Under the pieces are notes generated by a model, which was not told where the DNA came from, ran no database searches, and saw only the letters and a program-made list of their open reading frames with translations. Shown here piece after piece: positions 54,966-63,145 of a stretch of DNA of 64,000 nucleotides. The stretch comes from Labilibaculum sp. K2S (lineage in GTDB: Bacteria > Bacteroidota > Bacteroidia > Bacteroidales > Marinifilaceae), in NCBI RefSeq assembly GCF_030372765.1, contig NZ_JAUCMW010000002.1, positions 261,285-325,284 of the forward strand, given 5' to 3'. Every line of letters begins with the position of its first letter. Position 1 is the first letter of the stretch. The position numbers and the translations under genes are program-made.

Positions 54966-55530
54966 TTTCAGAGAACAGAATCCATCCAAAAGAGAGATTG
55001 ATAAAGTTGTATCTAAATATCAGAATCATAAATCTGATTTAAAAATAGACTTTAACAATAGGTGTGGTTATTGTGATGACCATGCTACTTGGCGTAGTTC
55101 TTTTTACGAAATTGATCATTTTGTTCCTAAACAATATCTATCTGGCAAAGAAATAACGGACTACGGGAATTTGGTTTATTCTTGCCGTTACTGTAATAAT
55201 TCAAAGCGTGCTAAATGGCCTACAGGAGATAAAAATAACCCAAATGATGGTAAGGCTGGTTTTGAAAAACCGTGGACTTCAGATTATTCTAATATCTTCA
55301 GAAGAGATGATAAAGGAAGAATAGTATCAGATTCAGATTTAGGTAATTGGATGATAAAAAATTTGAATCTTGGATTAAAAAGACATTCAATAATATGGCA
55401 ACTAGACAAATTAAAAAGTGTAGTAGAACAAATAAAGACTCATTATGAAAGTAAAGAAAGCATTGACCCTAAAATTGAGTTTTTATTAGAGTATATTAAA
55501 TTGAATGAAATGTTGAGAGATAATATTTAA
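54958..55530 (+). CDS. HNH endonuclease
   Basis: 190 residues. Zinc-binding Cys pair NRCGYCD (about 35), then YEIDHFVPK (about 55) and NLVYSCRYCNNSKRAKWP (about 75), the HNH/ββα-metal core. No DNA-recognition domain of a known type is seen. It is likely the effector or restriction nuclease of the operon. Similar nucleases occur as PtuB-type and restriction-associated HNH proteins; exact subfamily uncertain. It overlaps the methyltransferase start by one base. Confidence 0.88.
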   Translation: MNNFREQNPSKREIDKVVSKYQNHKSDLKIDFNNRCGYCDDHATWRSSFYEIDHFVPKQYLSGKEITDYGNLVYSCRYCNNSKRAKWPTGDKNNPNDGKAGFEKPWTSDYSNIFRRDDKGRIVSDSDLGNWMIKNLNLGLKRHSIIWQLDKLKSVVEQIKTHYESKESIDPKIEFLLEYIKLNEMLRDNI

Positions 55531-57098
55531 TGAAAGACATTAAGAAACATACGGGTTCATATTATACACCAGATTTTTTAGCTGGGTTCATTTCCAAAAG
55601 AGTTCTCTCTCATTTTGAAGGTAGGAAACGTATATCTATTCTTGAACCAAGTGTAGGGAATGGTTCATTTATAGCAGAACTCGATAAAAGTAAACTTGCA
55701 ATTAATGTTACAGCGATTGACATTAATGTACAGGAGCTGAAATATGCTAAATCTAAATGGAATGGCAATAAGTCTGCATTTATTAATAGTGATTTCTTAA
55801 ATTTTAACACAGAAAAAAAATTCTCTGCTATAATTGGTAATCCTCCTTATGTTAAGAAAAGCTTTTTGAAAGAAGAGCAAATTGAAATTGCAAAAAGAAT
55901 ACATGAAAAGGAAGGTTTATCTGAAACATCCGTAAAAAACATATGGACTACTTTTTTAATTAAGTCAAATACGCATTTAGCTTCTTCAGGTGTTTTAGCC
56001 TTCGTTTTGCCTTCTGAGCTTCTTCAGGTAAAGTTTGCTGAAGAAATAAGAGAATATCTTAAAAATCAATTTCAAAGGATAGAGATTTTTACTTTTAATG
56101 ATTTAATGTTTGAGTGCAAAGGACAAGATACTATTGTTCTTTTTGCATACAAGTTACATTCTCAAAAAGGGGAATACTTTACAAATATCGTTAATAAGAA
56201 CAGTCTAATAGATCAGTCTTTTGAATTAAAAAATAATGACTTATTGGTAGAGTCAAAAGTAAAATGGACACATCATTTCCTTTCTAATGATGAAATAATC
56301 TTTTTAAAAAGGCTAAAAGAATCTCTCTCAAAAATAAATGACTATTGTGAATCTAAACCTGGCATTGTTACAGCAGCAAATAAGTTCTTTATCATTGATC
56401 GGCAAATAGAAGAGAAATTTAATTTATCAAACTATACTAAACCGATAATTCAAAAAGGATATTATGTGAATGGTAGTGTCGAATTTAATTATTCAGATTT
56501 TGCCAACTTAGAGAATAAACACCCATCACGTCTTATTCAGCTTAATAATAGCGATATAATCAACAATGATTTGAAAAAATATCTTGAAATAGGCGTTGAG
56601 CAAGAAATTCCGAAAAGATATAAGTGCACGAAAAGAAATAACTGGTATGTTATTCCGAATATAGCTAATTCACCGGATGCTTTCTTTTTCAAAAGGAGTC
56701 ATCATTATCCTAAATTGTTAAAGAATAATACAAATGCCTTGGTTACAGATTCTGCTTACAAGGTTATGGTTCGGGAAGGATTTGATTTAAATAGCCTAAT
56801 ATTTTCTTTTTATAATTCATTAACTCTAGCATTCTCAGAAATTGATGGGAGATATTATGGTGGAGGAGTTCTAGAACTTACACCAAATGAATTTAAGAAT
56901 TTACCTATTCCTTATGTGGCAATTAATAATCAAGACTTTGTAGAATTTGTAAACAGATTTGAAAACAAAAATAATATAAATGAAGTTTTGCACATAAATG
57001 ATAAGCTAATACTTAACAAAGTACTTAACTTATCGCTACCTGACATTGAGAAAATTCAAAATATTAGAAAAAAACTTATAACGAAACGAATGAGATAA
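55530..57098 (+). CDS. N6-adenine DNA methyltransferase, TaqI/Eco57I-like
   Basis: 522 residues. SAM-binding motif I ILEPSVGNGSF (about 36-47), an Asp after motif II (TAIDINVQEL), and the catalytic NPPYVKKS (about 103), marking an N6-adenine methylase of gamma type. The C-terminal half carries target-recognition features (EQEIPKRYKCTKRNNWYVIP, RYYGGGVLELTPNEFKNLPIP) of TaqI-type specificity domains. It would protect host DNA from the operon's nuclease. The start codon follows the HNH stop by overlap (TAATG). Confidence 0.92.
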   Translation: MKDIKKHTGSYYTPDFLAGFISKRVLSHFEGRKRISILEPSVGNGSFIAELDKSKLAINVTAIDINVQELKYAKSKWNGNKSAFINSDFLNFNTEKKFSAIIGNPPYVKKSFLKEEQIEIAKRIHEKEGLSETSVKNIWTTFLIKSNTHLASSGVLAFVLPSELLQVKFAEEIREYLKNQFQRIEIFTFNDLMFECKGQDTIVLFAYKLHSQKGEYFTNIVNKNSLIDQSFELKNNDLLVESKVKWTHHFLSNDEIIFLKRLKESLSKINDYCESKPGIVTAANKFFIIDRQIEEKFNLSNYTKPIIQKGYYVNGSVEFNYSDFANLENKHPSRLIQLNNSDIINNDLKKYLEIGVEQEIPKRYKCTKRNNWYVIPNIANSPDAFFFKRSHHYPKLLKNNTNALVTDSAYKVMVREGFDLNSLIFSFYNSLTLAFSEIDGRYYGGGVLELTPNEFKNLPIPYVAINNQDFVEFVNRFENKNNINEVLHINDKLILNKVLNLSLPDIEKIQNIRKKLITKRMR

Positions 57099-57464
57099 CC
57101 CCTCCCCTTTATGCTCAAGCACATTTGCCTTTTCCGTGCCTCCAAAGTCAAAAGAACTTTCATTCCGACCCAAGACAGAAAACAAAGCTAGCATACTACA
57201 ATGTGTATAATTAAGGGTTTCAGAGGTTTTCGAGCATTGTAGTTTTGAGTGGCAACATGACAAGGTTTAAAGCCCGAAATCCCTTACAAAGTCATACATT
57301 TAACGTTGCACTAAAAAAAAACAGATAACAACAACAATATTAAATGATAGTAATACTAACAACTTAACAAGACGCATACAAAGGCGAATATTATTGACAG
57401 AATACAAGGGTAAGACTGAAACCCTAACAGTCTGACAGTCTGAGACCATTGATTTCATTGGTAA
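57099..57464 (+). other. intergenic, cassette-edge-like sequence at element right end
   Basis: About 365 bp without a gene. 57099-57165 resembles 51397-51457: TGCCTTTTCC, CTCCAAA, AAAAGAACTTTCATT. The rest, up to the att copy, is unlike the neighbouring genes. Confidence 0.55.
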
Positions 57465-57577
57465 ATTGTGGTTCCAGAGGTCGCCGGTTCGAGACCGGTC
57501 TTTCACCCTAGATAAAAAGTCAATGAAAATGCGCCTTACGGCGCATTTTTTTATGGCTAAAATTATAGACCTACTAC
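57465..57577. repeat. attR direct repeat
   Basis: Exact copy of 28336-28448: 3' half of tRNA-His, terminator, and the first codons of an integrase, here the decayed one. Confidence 0.92.
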
Positions 57578-57940
57578 GTAGCGAATACTCAAGCGAATAC
57601 TTTGTGAAAAAATATACTACACCTTGTATTTATCCAAAAATTGTAATTTCCAAGCCACTTTCCTCATTCACAAATGATGAGAAAAATGCTATTCTGAAAA
57701 AATACAACCGCTGGTATGTTTACTATTCTTTTGAACATCCAACGGCAAAAACTGAGTTCGGAAATCCTAAAAAAATCCGTCAGGCTCCCATTTATTTTAA
57801 TGTCAATAAAGATCACCCTGATTTCGATGAACGGGGTCAGGAGGAAAAGTTGGGGGGATTAAATTTTAAGCATTTTTGATAGTCGAAAAAAAAAACTCAA
57901 CATATCCATACTAAAATCTATCTGGAACAACATAAAGGTA
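57554..57940 (+). pseudogene. decayed second integrase
   Basis: The first about 100 codons parallel the element integrase closely (YPKIVISKPLSSFT, WYVYYSFEHPTAKT, APIYFNVNKDHPDFDER), then the frame breaks and ends at TGA. About 25 bp later, 57901-57938 encodes HTKIYLEQHKG, matching the HTYITKIYLELRK region near the C-terminus. So the middle was deleted. It marks an earlier, related insertion at the same tRNA. Confidence 0.85.
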
Positions 57941-58293
57941 ATAATTGTAAACTCAGTGGATTATAGCAGCTTCTGTTAAAACTCCTCCTATACCACCAAC
58001 TACAACCCCTGAAACGGAAACTAGAATTGTTAAAATAATATTTCATTGGAATTTTCTCGCCACACTTCTATATTTCTTTTGTTATTGGTAAGAAATTGAG
58101 GAATTCAATGACAAACTCCAGGAATAAGACAACCAAACCCAATATACAGCCAATATTAATATCACAAAAAACAATACAACCAAAAGTCTGTCAATCACTT
58201 TGGCTTTTGTACTAAAAATATCATAATTATTCATCTTATTCATACTTACATTACAAAACGCACACAAAAGATAAGAGTGTCACTTTTTACTTC
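57941..58293. other. region with possible small membrane peptides
   Basis: Minus-strand frames in this stretch give membrane-helix-like peptides (a Gly/Val-rich GVVVGGIGGVLTEAA near 58000), without a good start codon there. Only the frame at 58082-58267 has an ATG. Could be debris of the earlier element. Confidence 0.3.
58082..58267 (-). CDS. possible small membrane protein
   Basis: 61 residues (or about 50 from an internal Met), with a single strong helix RLLVVLFFVILILAVYWVWL. It lies just after the HTH gene start region on the opposite side and has no recognised family. Kept because the helix is clear; coding status uncertain. Confidence 0.35.
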   Translation of the reverse strand: MCAFCNVSMNKMNNYDIFSTKAKVIDRLLVVLFFVILILAVYWVWLSYSWSLSLNSSISYQ

Positions 58294-58563
58294 TCAATCA
58301 TGCTCCACATTAAACAAATCTTCTTTATTAATTGGTCTAGGTGGAGTATTATATAACTCTTCAGGATTACATTCAAAAAAATCAGCAAGCCTTATAATTA
58401 CTTCAGAAGGAAAATCTTTTACTGAACCTTCCGGAGCATTAAGAATTCTGCTAACATGTTCTCTTGTTCTGCCCATCATCAATGCAATTGCCTTTCTGAG
58501 TGCAGCTCCCTCCTTGGCTTTCAGATTCCCCAATCGATCATTGATGTTAAATTTTTTCTGCAT
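58294..58563 (-). CDS. XRE-family regulator
   Basis: 89 residues with an HTH (GAALRKAIALMMGRTREHVSRIL, about 20-42) and a C-terminal ADFFECNPEELYNTP that matches XRE proteins. Divergent to the 58706 gene across 142 bp. Probably a chromosomal or remnant-element regulator. Confidence 0.8.
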   Translation of the reverse strand: MQKKFNINDRLGNLKAKEGAALRKAIALMMGRTREHVSRILNAPEGSVKDFPSEVIIRLADFFECNPEELYNTPPRPINKEDLFNVEHD

Positions 58564-58705
58564 TGAATACCGCTATTTTAAAACTATTGCTTAATTTGTG
58601 CGCTAGAGATCACATAACCCTTATTCTATTTCACAATAAAGATTATAAATTTCACAAAGATGTCCAAATAAAATAGACACTTTTTGATTAAATAATTCAC
58701 ACCCT

Positions 58706-59101
58706 ATGTCAAAAGGCGATATTATCAAAACATTAATTACAGAATCGGGACTGCCAATTACTGAAATTGCAAGAAGAATTAATGTTGACAGACGAACAAT
58801 ATATACCTATATGAAGAAAGACAATTGGAAACCTGAAACTTTAAAACAGATTTCGATTGCCTGTAATAAAGATGCCAACTATTTGCTAAAAAAAATATTG
58901 GACAGCAACTCTAAGCAAGGAGAAGATAAACAGATAAAAATAGAAGAACCAAACGTAATCTATCACAGTACAAAAAAACTAAACGATCTTTTAACCGAAA
59001 ATGCAATTCTCCTGCACAAATTAGTGGAATTACAGGAAAAACATATTCTACTGCACGAGGAGTATTTACAATTAAAAAAAACAATTCCGAACAAGCAATA
59101 A
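58706..59101 (+). CDS. HTH protein with C-terminal coiled coil
   Basis: 131 residues. N-terminal HTH (ITEIARRINVDRRTIYTYMKK) and a coiled-coil tail (KLNDLLTENAILLHKLVELQ, EKHILLHEEYLQLKK). Likely a small DNA-binding dimer; not recognised by name. Confidence 0.7.
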   Translation: MSKGDIIKTLITESGLPITEIARRINVDRRTIYTYMKKDNWKPETLKQISIACNKDANYLLKKILDSNSKQGEDKQIKIEEPNVIYHSTKKLNDLLTENAILLHKLVELQEKHILLHEEYLQLKKTIPNKQ

Positions 59102-59306
59102 TTCGCACAGATAATTTACTCAAAATTCAATTCTAAACTGATATTTTGAAAACTTAATATATTGGAGATATTAGTCTAAAAGAGATTATTGATTACATAG
59201 AGGCAACAAAAAAAACAATCCCACCTACGAAACAGTTATTTTGTGACTAGCTTGAATTGGTGACAAAATTTCACGTAAATTCCCTCTATGTAAATTTCAG
59301 TCAACA
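59102..59306. other. intergenic, no gene seen
   Basis: About 205 bp between converging genes; no stem-loop clear enough to call a terminator. Confidence 0.4.
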
Positions 59307-59531
59307 TTAATTCGGAGAATCATCTTCACACGGCATATAATCCAGAATATCAGCTGGTTTACAATCGAGTTCACGACAAATAGCCTCCAATGTAGAAAAA
59401 CGTATGGCTTTCGCCTTACCACTCTTCAGAATAGATAAATTGGCTACAGTAATCCCTATTCGATCTGCAAGATCTTTCGAACTCATTTTTCTCTTGGCCA
59501 GCATCACATCTAAATTTGTTATTATTGGCAT
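59307..59531 (-). CDS. XRE-family regulator (YozG-like)
   Basis: 74 residues with HTH (SSKDLADRIGITVANLSILK, about 17-36) and the YozG-type ending LEAICRELDCKPADILDYMP. It lies 13 bp after the DUF2975 gene on the same strand, a pairing common in Bacteroidota and Firmicutes. Confidence 0.88.
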   Translation of the reverse strand: MPIITNLDVMLAKRKMSSKDLADRIGITVANLSILKSGKAKAIRFSTLEAICRELDCKPADILDYMPCEDDSPN

Positions 59532-59544
59532 GTCAATATTTCCT

Positions 59545-60174
59545 TTAAATTGTTAATTCAGCATCATTTTTCATCTCCAAACCAACCTTATAAACTTCAG
59601 CAACAACAAAAAGAATCATAGCCTTGAATACACCAGTAAGAATTATTCCATCGGGTATAAGCCTTAAGAGATTACCTGCTAATTTAAAATCCTCTATCAA
59701 AAACATAGAAAAACCAAAAAATATAACAAAAGTATAAACAGAATAAGCTAAAATCAAAAATGCCAATTTTCGAATTCGAATGTAATTCTCCTTGCAAAAA
59801 TAACCCTTCTCTCGATTTTCTTCTTTTAATGTATTAAAAATATCTTTTAGTTGCTTAACACTTAAAATAAAGAATCCCATAAGAATTAACTTATTCAATA
59901 CTGCAACAATTCGGAACCAAATATTACTTGAAATAATAGACTCGGGTCTAACAATAAATTCACGAATTCCTTCCATGTGTTCTCCCCATAGAAAAGAAAA
60001 AGAATACGGCAGCTCTACTGTGCTGTAAAATGGTAAACTAAGCCCAATATCATCCCCAATAATCAGGAATACAACTCCAGAAATCGCGCCTACCACACCA
60101 ATCAAAATACTAAAAAAAAATACAACATTAAACAGCCCGTAAAGAAACCCTATAATTCTGTTACTATCTTTCAT
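59545..60174 (-). CDS. DUF2975 membrane protein
   Basis: 209 residues with four hydrophobic segments and the family's soluble middle (EHMEGIREFIVRPESIISSN) and LKDIFNTLKEENREKGYFCKEN. Co-directional with the YozG-like regulator, with which DUF2975 is typically paired. Its ATG follows the third copy of the leader repeat. Confidence 0.88.
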   Translation of the reverse strand: MKDSNRIIGFLYGLFNVVFFFSILIGVVGAISGVVFLIIGDDIGLSLPFYSTVELPYSFSFLWGEHMEGIREFIVRPESIISSNIWFRIVAVLNKLILMGFFILSVKQLKDIFNTLKEENREKGYFCKENYIRIRKLAFLILAYSVYTFVIFFGFSMFLIEDFKLAGNLLRLIPDGIILTGVFKAMILFVVAEVYKVGLEMKNDAELTI

Positions 60175-60197
60175 ATGTTTATAATTATATGTTTTTG

Positions 60198-60269
60198 CTA
60201 TATGGAACTTACCATGCTGAAATAATCATCTCCCTGTGCGTCAAAATCGCTTTGGCATGGACGTTTCAT
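60198..60269 (-). repeat. leader repeat, copy C (23-codon uORF)
   Basis: Third copy of the element at 7586-7678 and 10839-10913, about 50 kb away from them, 23 bp upstream of the DUF2975 start. The uORF ends at TAG 60198-60200. Confidence 0.75.
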
Positions 60270-60507
60270 TTGTTATGAGATTAATTAACATTACAGACAC
60301 AAACATAAATAATAATTTCTTGTTTAGCAACAATTTATTATCGAATAACAATAATTAATTATTAATATATAACCATTTGCACATCAAATTTATTTGACAT
60401 TATAATTACCCTACACTCCTAATTTTCAATACTTACCTAACATACAGCCAAAAACCGAAGTGTGAACAATTTCACTTAAACTCATCCTATTCGCATCCTC
60501 TTTAACT
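60270..60507. other. intergenic, no gene seen
   Basis: AT-rich stretch upstream of the leader repeat and before the EamA remnant. No ORF or RNA recognised. Confidence 0.4.
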
Positions 60508-60695
60508 TAAATTCTACTAGAATTACACAAACCAATATTTTCATCAATGCTATTCCTGTTTTTACTGCTATATTTGCCTATTTCAAACTCGATGAAATTT
60601 TAAACTTCCAGAAAATGGCAGGTATTTCCATCGTAATTTGTGGTTTGTTTCTATCCCAAGCCAAACAAAAACTTTCAAAAAACAGAATCAAGTAA
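60508..60695 (+). pseudogene. 3' remnant of an EamA/DMT-family transporter
   Basis: A frame without start codon reads TRITQTNIFINAIPVFTAIF, then LDEILNFQKMAGISIVICGL and ends at TAA 60693-60695. This matches the last two helices of EamA transporters (NxIPVFTAI...GE...Q..GI.LI..G). The 5' part is missing, so the gene was truncated by a rearrangement. Confidence 0.75.
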
Positions 60696-61201
60696 TGAGC
60701 AATATAGAGATCGATTTGGAGTTACTGAAGCAGAATGCAAAAAATACCGAAGCTGCTACCAAAGAATTATTCACCAGACTTAAAAAGAAGAAACCCAAAC
60801 AATTGGACTCTATTGTTCACACACTTCACGATGAAGTATTCGAAGATCTGGATTGTTTGGAATGTGCCAATTGCTGCAAGAGCATTAGTCCGATTGTTAT
60901 CGATAAGGACATTGAACGTCTGGCAAAACAGTTTCGAATGAAACCTTCCGAATTCATCAATCAATATCTGTATATGGACAATGAAAACGATTATGTTTTT
61001 AAAGAAACTCCTTGTCCGTTTTTAATGCCTGACAATTACTGTATGGTTTATGAAAATCGTCCTCGTGCCTGTCGCGAATATCCACATACCGATCGCAAAC
61101 GCTTCTTTCAAATACTCGATCTTACATTAAAAAATACACATTACTGTCCGGCAGTATACGAAGTAGTCGATCGCCTTAAAAAGAAAAAAGAACAACTGTA
61201 A
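60695..61201 (+). CDS. YkgJ-family cysteine cluster protein
   Basis: 168 residues from the ATG at 60695 (MSNIEIDLELL); a longer frame to 60638 is out of register with the transporter remnant and unlikely. Cys cluster C-x-x-C-x-x-C-C (DCLECANCCKSISPI, about 60), CPFL near 110, CMVYENRPRACREYPHTDRKRF, and a last CPAVYE. This zinc- or iron-binding CxxCxxCC family (CxxCxxxxCC, UPF0153) has no confirmed function. Confidence 0.88.
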   Translation: MSNIEIDLELLKQNAKNTEAATKELFTRLKKKKPKQLDSIVHTLHDEVFEDLDCLECANCCKSISPIVIDKDIERLAKQFRMKPSEFINQYLYMDNENDYVFKETPCPFLMPDNYCMVYENRPRACREYPHTDRKRFFQILDLTLKNTHYCPAVYEVVDRLKKKKEQL

Positions 61202-61256
61202 GCAAAAATCTTTTCATTCGGATTTCTATCTTTAGGATGCCTAAGCAATCAATTTC

Positions 61257-62282
61257 ATGAATAAAACAGCAATTCTAATCCTCATTTCCCTTCTTGCAAG
61301 TCTTTCTTTGAAAGGCCAAAATGGAGGCGAGAACATCTATGAGTTTCTGAATTTGGGAAGTTCGGCCAGAGTTGTTGCTATGGGAGGAGATCAAATTGCA
61401 CTAAGCGATGTGGATGCAGATTACTCTTTTTACAATCCCGCAGCCCTTCATCCCGATTTGGATCAAAAAGTAGCTTTGAATTACGTAAATTACCTTACCG
61501 ATATTAATTACGGATATGCTTCCTACACCAAAGATTACACTAAAACAGGCACCTTTTCATTGGCGATGCATTACGTAAACTATGGAAAATTTACCGAAGC
61601 AAACGAATTTGGAGAAATAACAGGCAATTTTAAAGCTTCCGATTACGCACTGATTATTAGTTACGGCCGGCAATTGAATAAGAACATTCGTGTGGGAGCT
61701 TCCATAAAACCGATCTACTCATCATTAGAAAAATACAGCTCTTTTGGTTTGGCCGCCGATTTGGCTTTTATCTACGACAGTTCCGATGAACTATTCAGAG
61801 CTTCAATTGTGGCACGGAATTTTGGTTATCAGATAAAAGCTTACTACGGATCGCATCGGGAAGATCTTCCGAATGAAGTATTAATTGGAATGAGCACCAA
61901 ACTGCAACACGCTCCTTTCCGTTTTGCAATCACCTACCGCCATCTGGAAGAATTCGATCTGACTTACGAATCCGAATTAAATAAAACGGACGACTCCTTC
62001 TCAAAATCAAGCAAAGACGGCTTCTCCGACAAAGCACTGAAGCACTTTATTTTAGGCACAGAGTTTCTGCCATCGAAGAACTTTAGCATTCGGCTGGGTT
62101 ACAACTTTCAGCGAAGAATGGAACTTAAAGTCGATGAAAAAACTTCTACTGTTGGATTCACCTGGGGATTTGGAGTTAAAGTTTCCCGTTTCCGGATAAA
62201 TTTTGCCTCGGCAAAGTATCATTTAGCAGGTGCTAGCAATCATTTTTCAATCAGCACCCGATTAAGCGACTTTAATTTCTAA
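61257..62282 (+). CDS. porQ: type IX secretion system protein PorQ
   Basis: 341 residues with a signal peptide (SLSLKGQ). It begins with the PorQ/PorV-type ENIYEFLNLGSSARVVAMGG and has ALSDVDADYSFYNPAALHPD, as in PorQ. The rest forms an outer-membrane beta-barrel with a C-terminal aromatic end. PorQ is part of the attachment/sorting machinery of the Bacteroidota type IX secretion system, which exports CTD-tagged proteins. Confidence 0.93.
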   Translation: MNKTAILILISLLASLSLKGQNGGENIYEFLNLGSSARVVAMGGDQIALSDVDADYSFYNPAALHPDLDQKVALNYVNYLTDINYGYASYTKDYTKTGTFSLAMHYVNYGKFTEANEFGEITGNFKASDYALIISYGRQLNKNIRVGASIKPIYSSLEKYSSFGLAADLAFIYDSSDELFRASIVARNFGYQIKAYYGSHREDLPNEVLIGMSTKLQHAPFRFAITYRHLEEFDLTYESELNKTDDSFSKSSKDGFSDKALKHFILGTEFLPSKNFSIRLGYNFQRRMELKVDEKTSTVGFTWGFGVKVSRFRINFASAKYHLAGASNHFSISTRLSDFNF

Positions 62283-62385
62283 AAAAATAATTCAAATTAC
62301 GCATTTCAATCGTTTACAGGAGACTATAATCTTTCGCACCCCCTATTTTTAGTTCCAAATCTCATATTTTGATGGATTTTCTTTA

Positions 62386-62393
62386 TACTTTTG
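62386..62393 (+). promoter_or_regulatory. possible -7 promoter element of cmk
   Basis: TACTTTTG matches TANNTTTG, 37 bases upstream of the ATG. TTTG at 62368-62371 is only 14 bases away, shorter than the usual 19. Confidence 0.4.
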
Positions 62394-62429
62394 TAGCCAA
62401 TTGCACAAAAAAATCGAGCAATAAATAGA

Positions 62430-63122
62430 ATGGATATACCTGAAAAGAAACTAATTATAGCAATCGACGGACATTCGTCGTGCGGAAAAAGTACTGTTGC
62501 CAAGGATTTGGCAAAAAAAATTAAATACACTTATATTGATAGTGGTGCAATGTATCGGGTGGTAACTCTTTTTGCAATGAGAAACAACTTAATTTCCGGC
62601 GACAAAGTAGATGAAAATAAGTTGGCTCATTTGATCGACCAAGTAAACATCTCTTTTCAATACAACACTGAAAAACAACGTCACGAGACTTATTTGAATA
62701 CTGAATTGGTTGAAGATGAGATTCGTAAAATGGATGTTTCGAACAATGTAAGTTTGATTGCTAAAATCAAATTTGTTCGTGAGAAAATGGTGGCTTTTCA
62801 ACGTGAATTGAGCAAAGAAGGTGGAGTTATAATGGATGGCAGGGATATTGGAACTGTGGTTTTCCCAAATGCTGATTTGAAAATATTTATGACTGCCGAT
62901 GTGGAAATAAGAGCCATTCGCCGTTATAAAGAATTAAAAGATAAAGGAGAAAATATTTCATTGGACGAAATCAGAGAGAACGTTTCAAAAAGAGATTATA
63001 TCGATGAAAACCGTAATGAAAGCCCACTTCGAAAAGCTGATGATGCAATTACACTCAACAACAGTCATTTAACTCCTGATGAACAATTGGATTGGATTGT
63101 TGATCGAATGAATGAACTATAG
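62430..63122 (+). CDS. cmk: cytidylate kinase
   Basis: 230 residues with P-loop GHSSCGKSTVAKDLAKK, YIDSGAMYR, MDGRDIGTVVFPNAD, the NMP-binding and LID residues (RRYKELKDKGENISLDEI) and DAITLNNSHLTPDEQ at the end. It phosphorylates CMP and dCMP. Located 24 bp before ispH, a conserved Bacteroidota neighbourhood. Confidence 0.96.
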   Translation: MDIPEKKLIIAIDGHSSCGKSTVAKDLAKKIKYTYIDSGAMYRVVTLFAMRNNLISGDKVDENKLAHLIDQVNISFQYNTEKQRHETYLNTELVEDEIRKMDVSNNVSLIAKIKFVREKMVAFQRELSKEGGVIMDGRDIGTVVFPNADLKIFMTADVEIRAIRRYKELKDKGENISLDEIRENVSKRDYIDENRNESPLRKADDAITLNNSHLTPDEQLDWIVDRMNEL

Positions 63123-63145
63123 GTAATCAACAGATAGGATAAAGA

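Larger units (their letters stand above)
28336..57577. mobile_element. integrated phage-like element at tRNA-His, about 29.1 kb
   Basis: Bounded by a 113-bp perfect direct repeat (28336-28448 and 57465-57577) holding the 3' half of tRNA-His. Contents: tyrosine integrase next to the intact tRNA, a CI-like S24 repressor with repeated operators, a rolling-circle-type Rep, a lysis muramidase, a packed late-type operon of small membrane and beta-rich proteins, a serine recombinase, cargo lipoproteins and a defence operon. No relaxase, coupling protein, mating pore, terminase, portal or tail gene is seen. Best read as a temperate tailless prophage; the identity is inference. Confidence 0.85.

Noticed and set aside
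28336-57577. Element as an integrative conjugative element
   Set aside because: No relaxase, TraG-type coupling protein or Tra/VirB-like mating genes are visible, and a CI-like repressor and a muramidase are present.
28336-57577. Element as an ordinary tailed prophage
   Set aside because: No terminase, portal, HK97-type capsid, tail tape or baseplate gene was recognised in any frame.
57466-57879. 137-residue protein at attR
   Set aside because: It is the decayed integrase plus tRNA-derived codons, not an independent gene.
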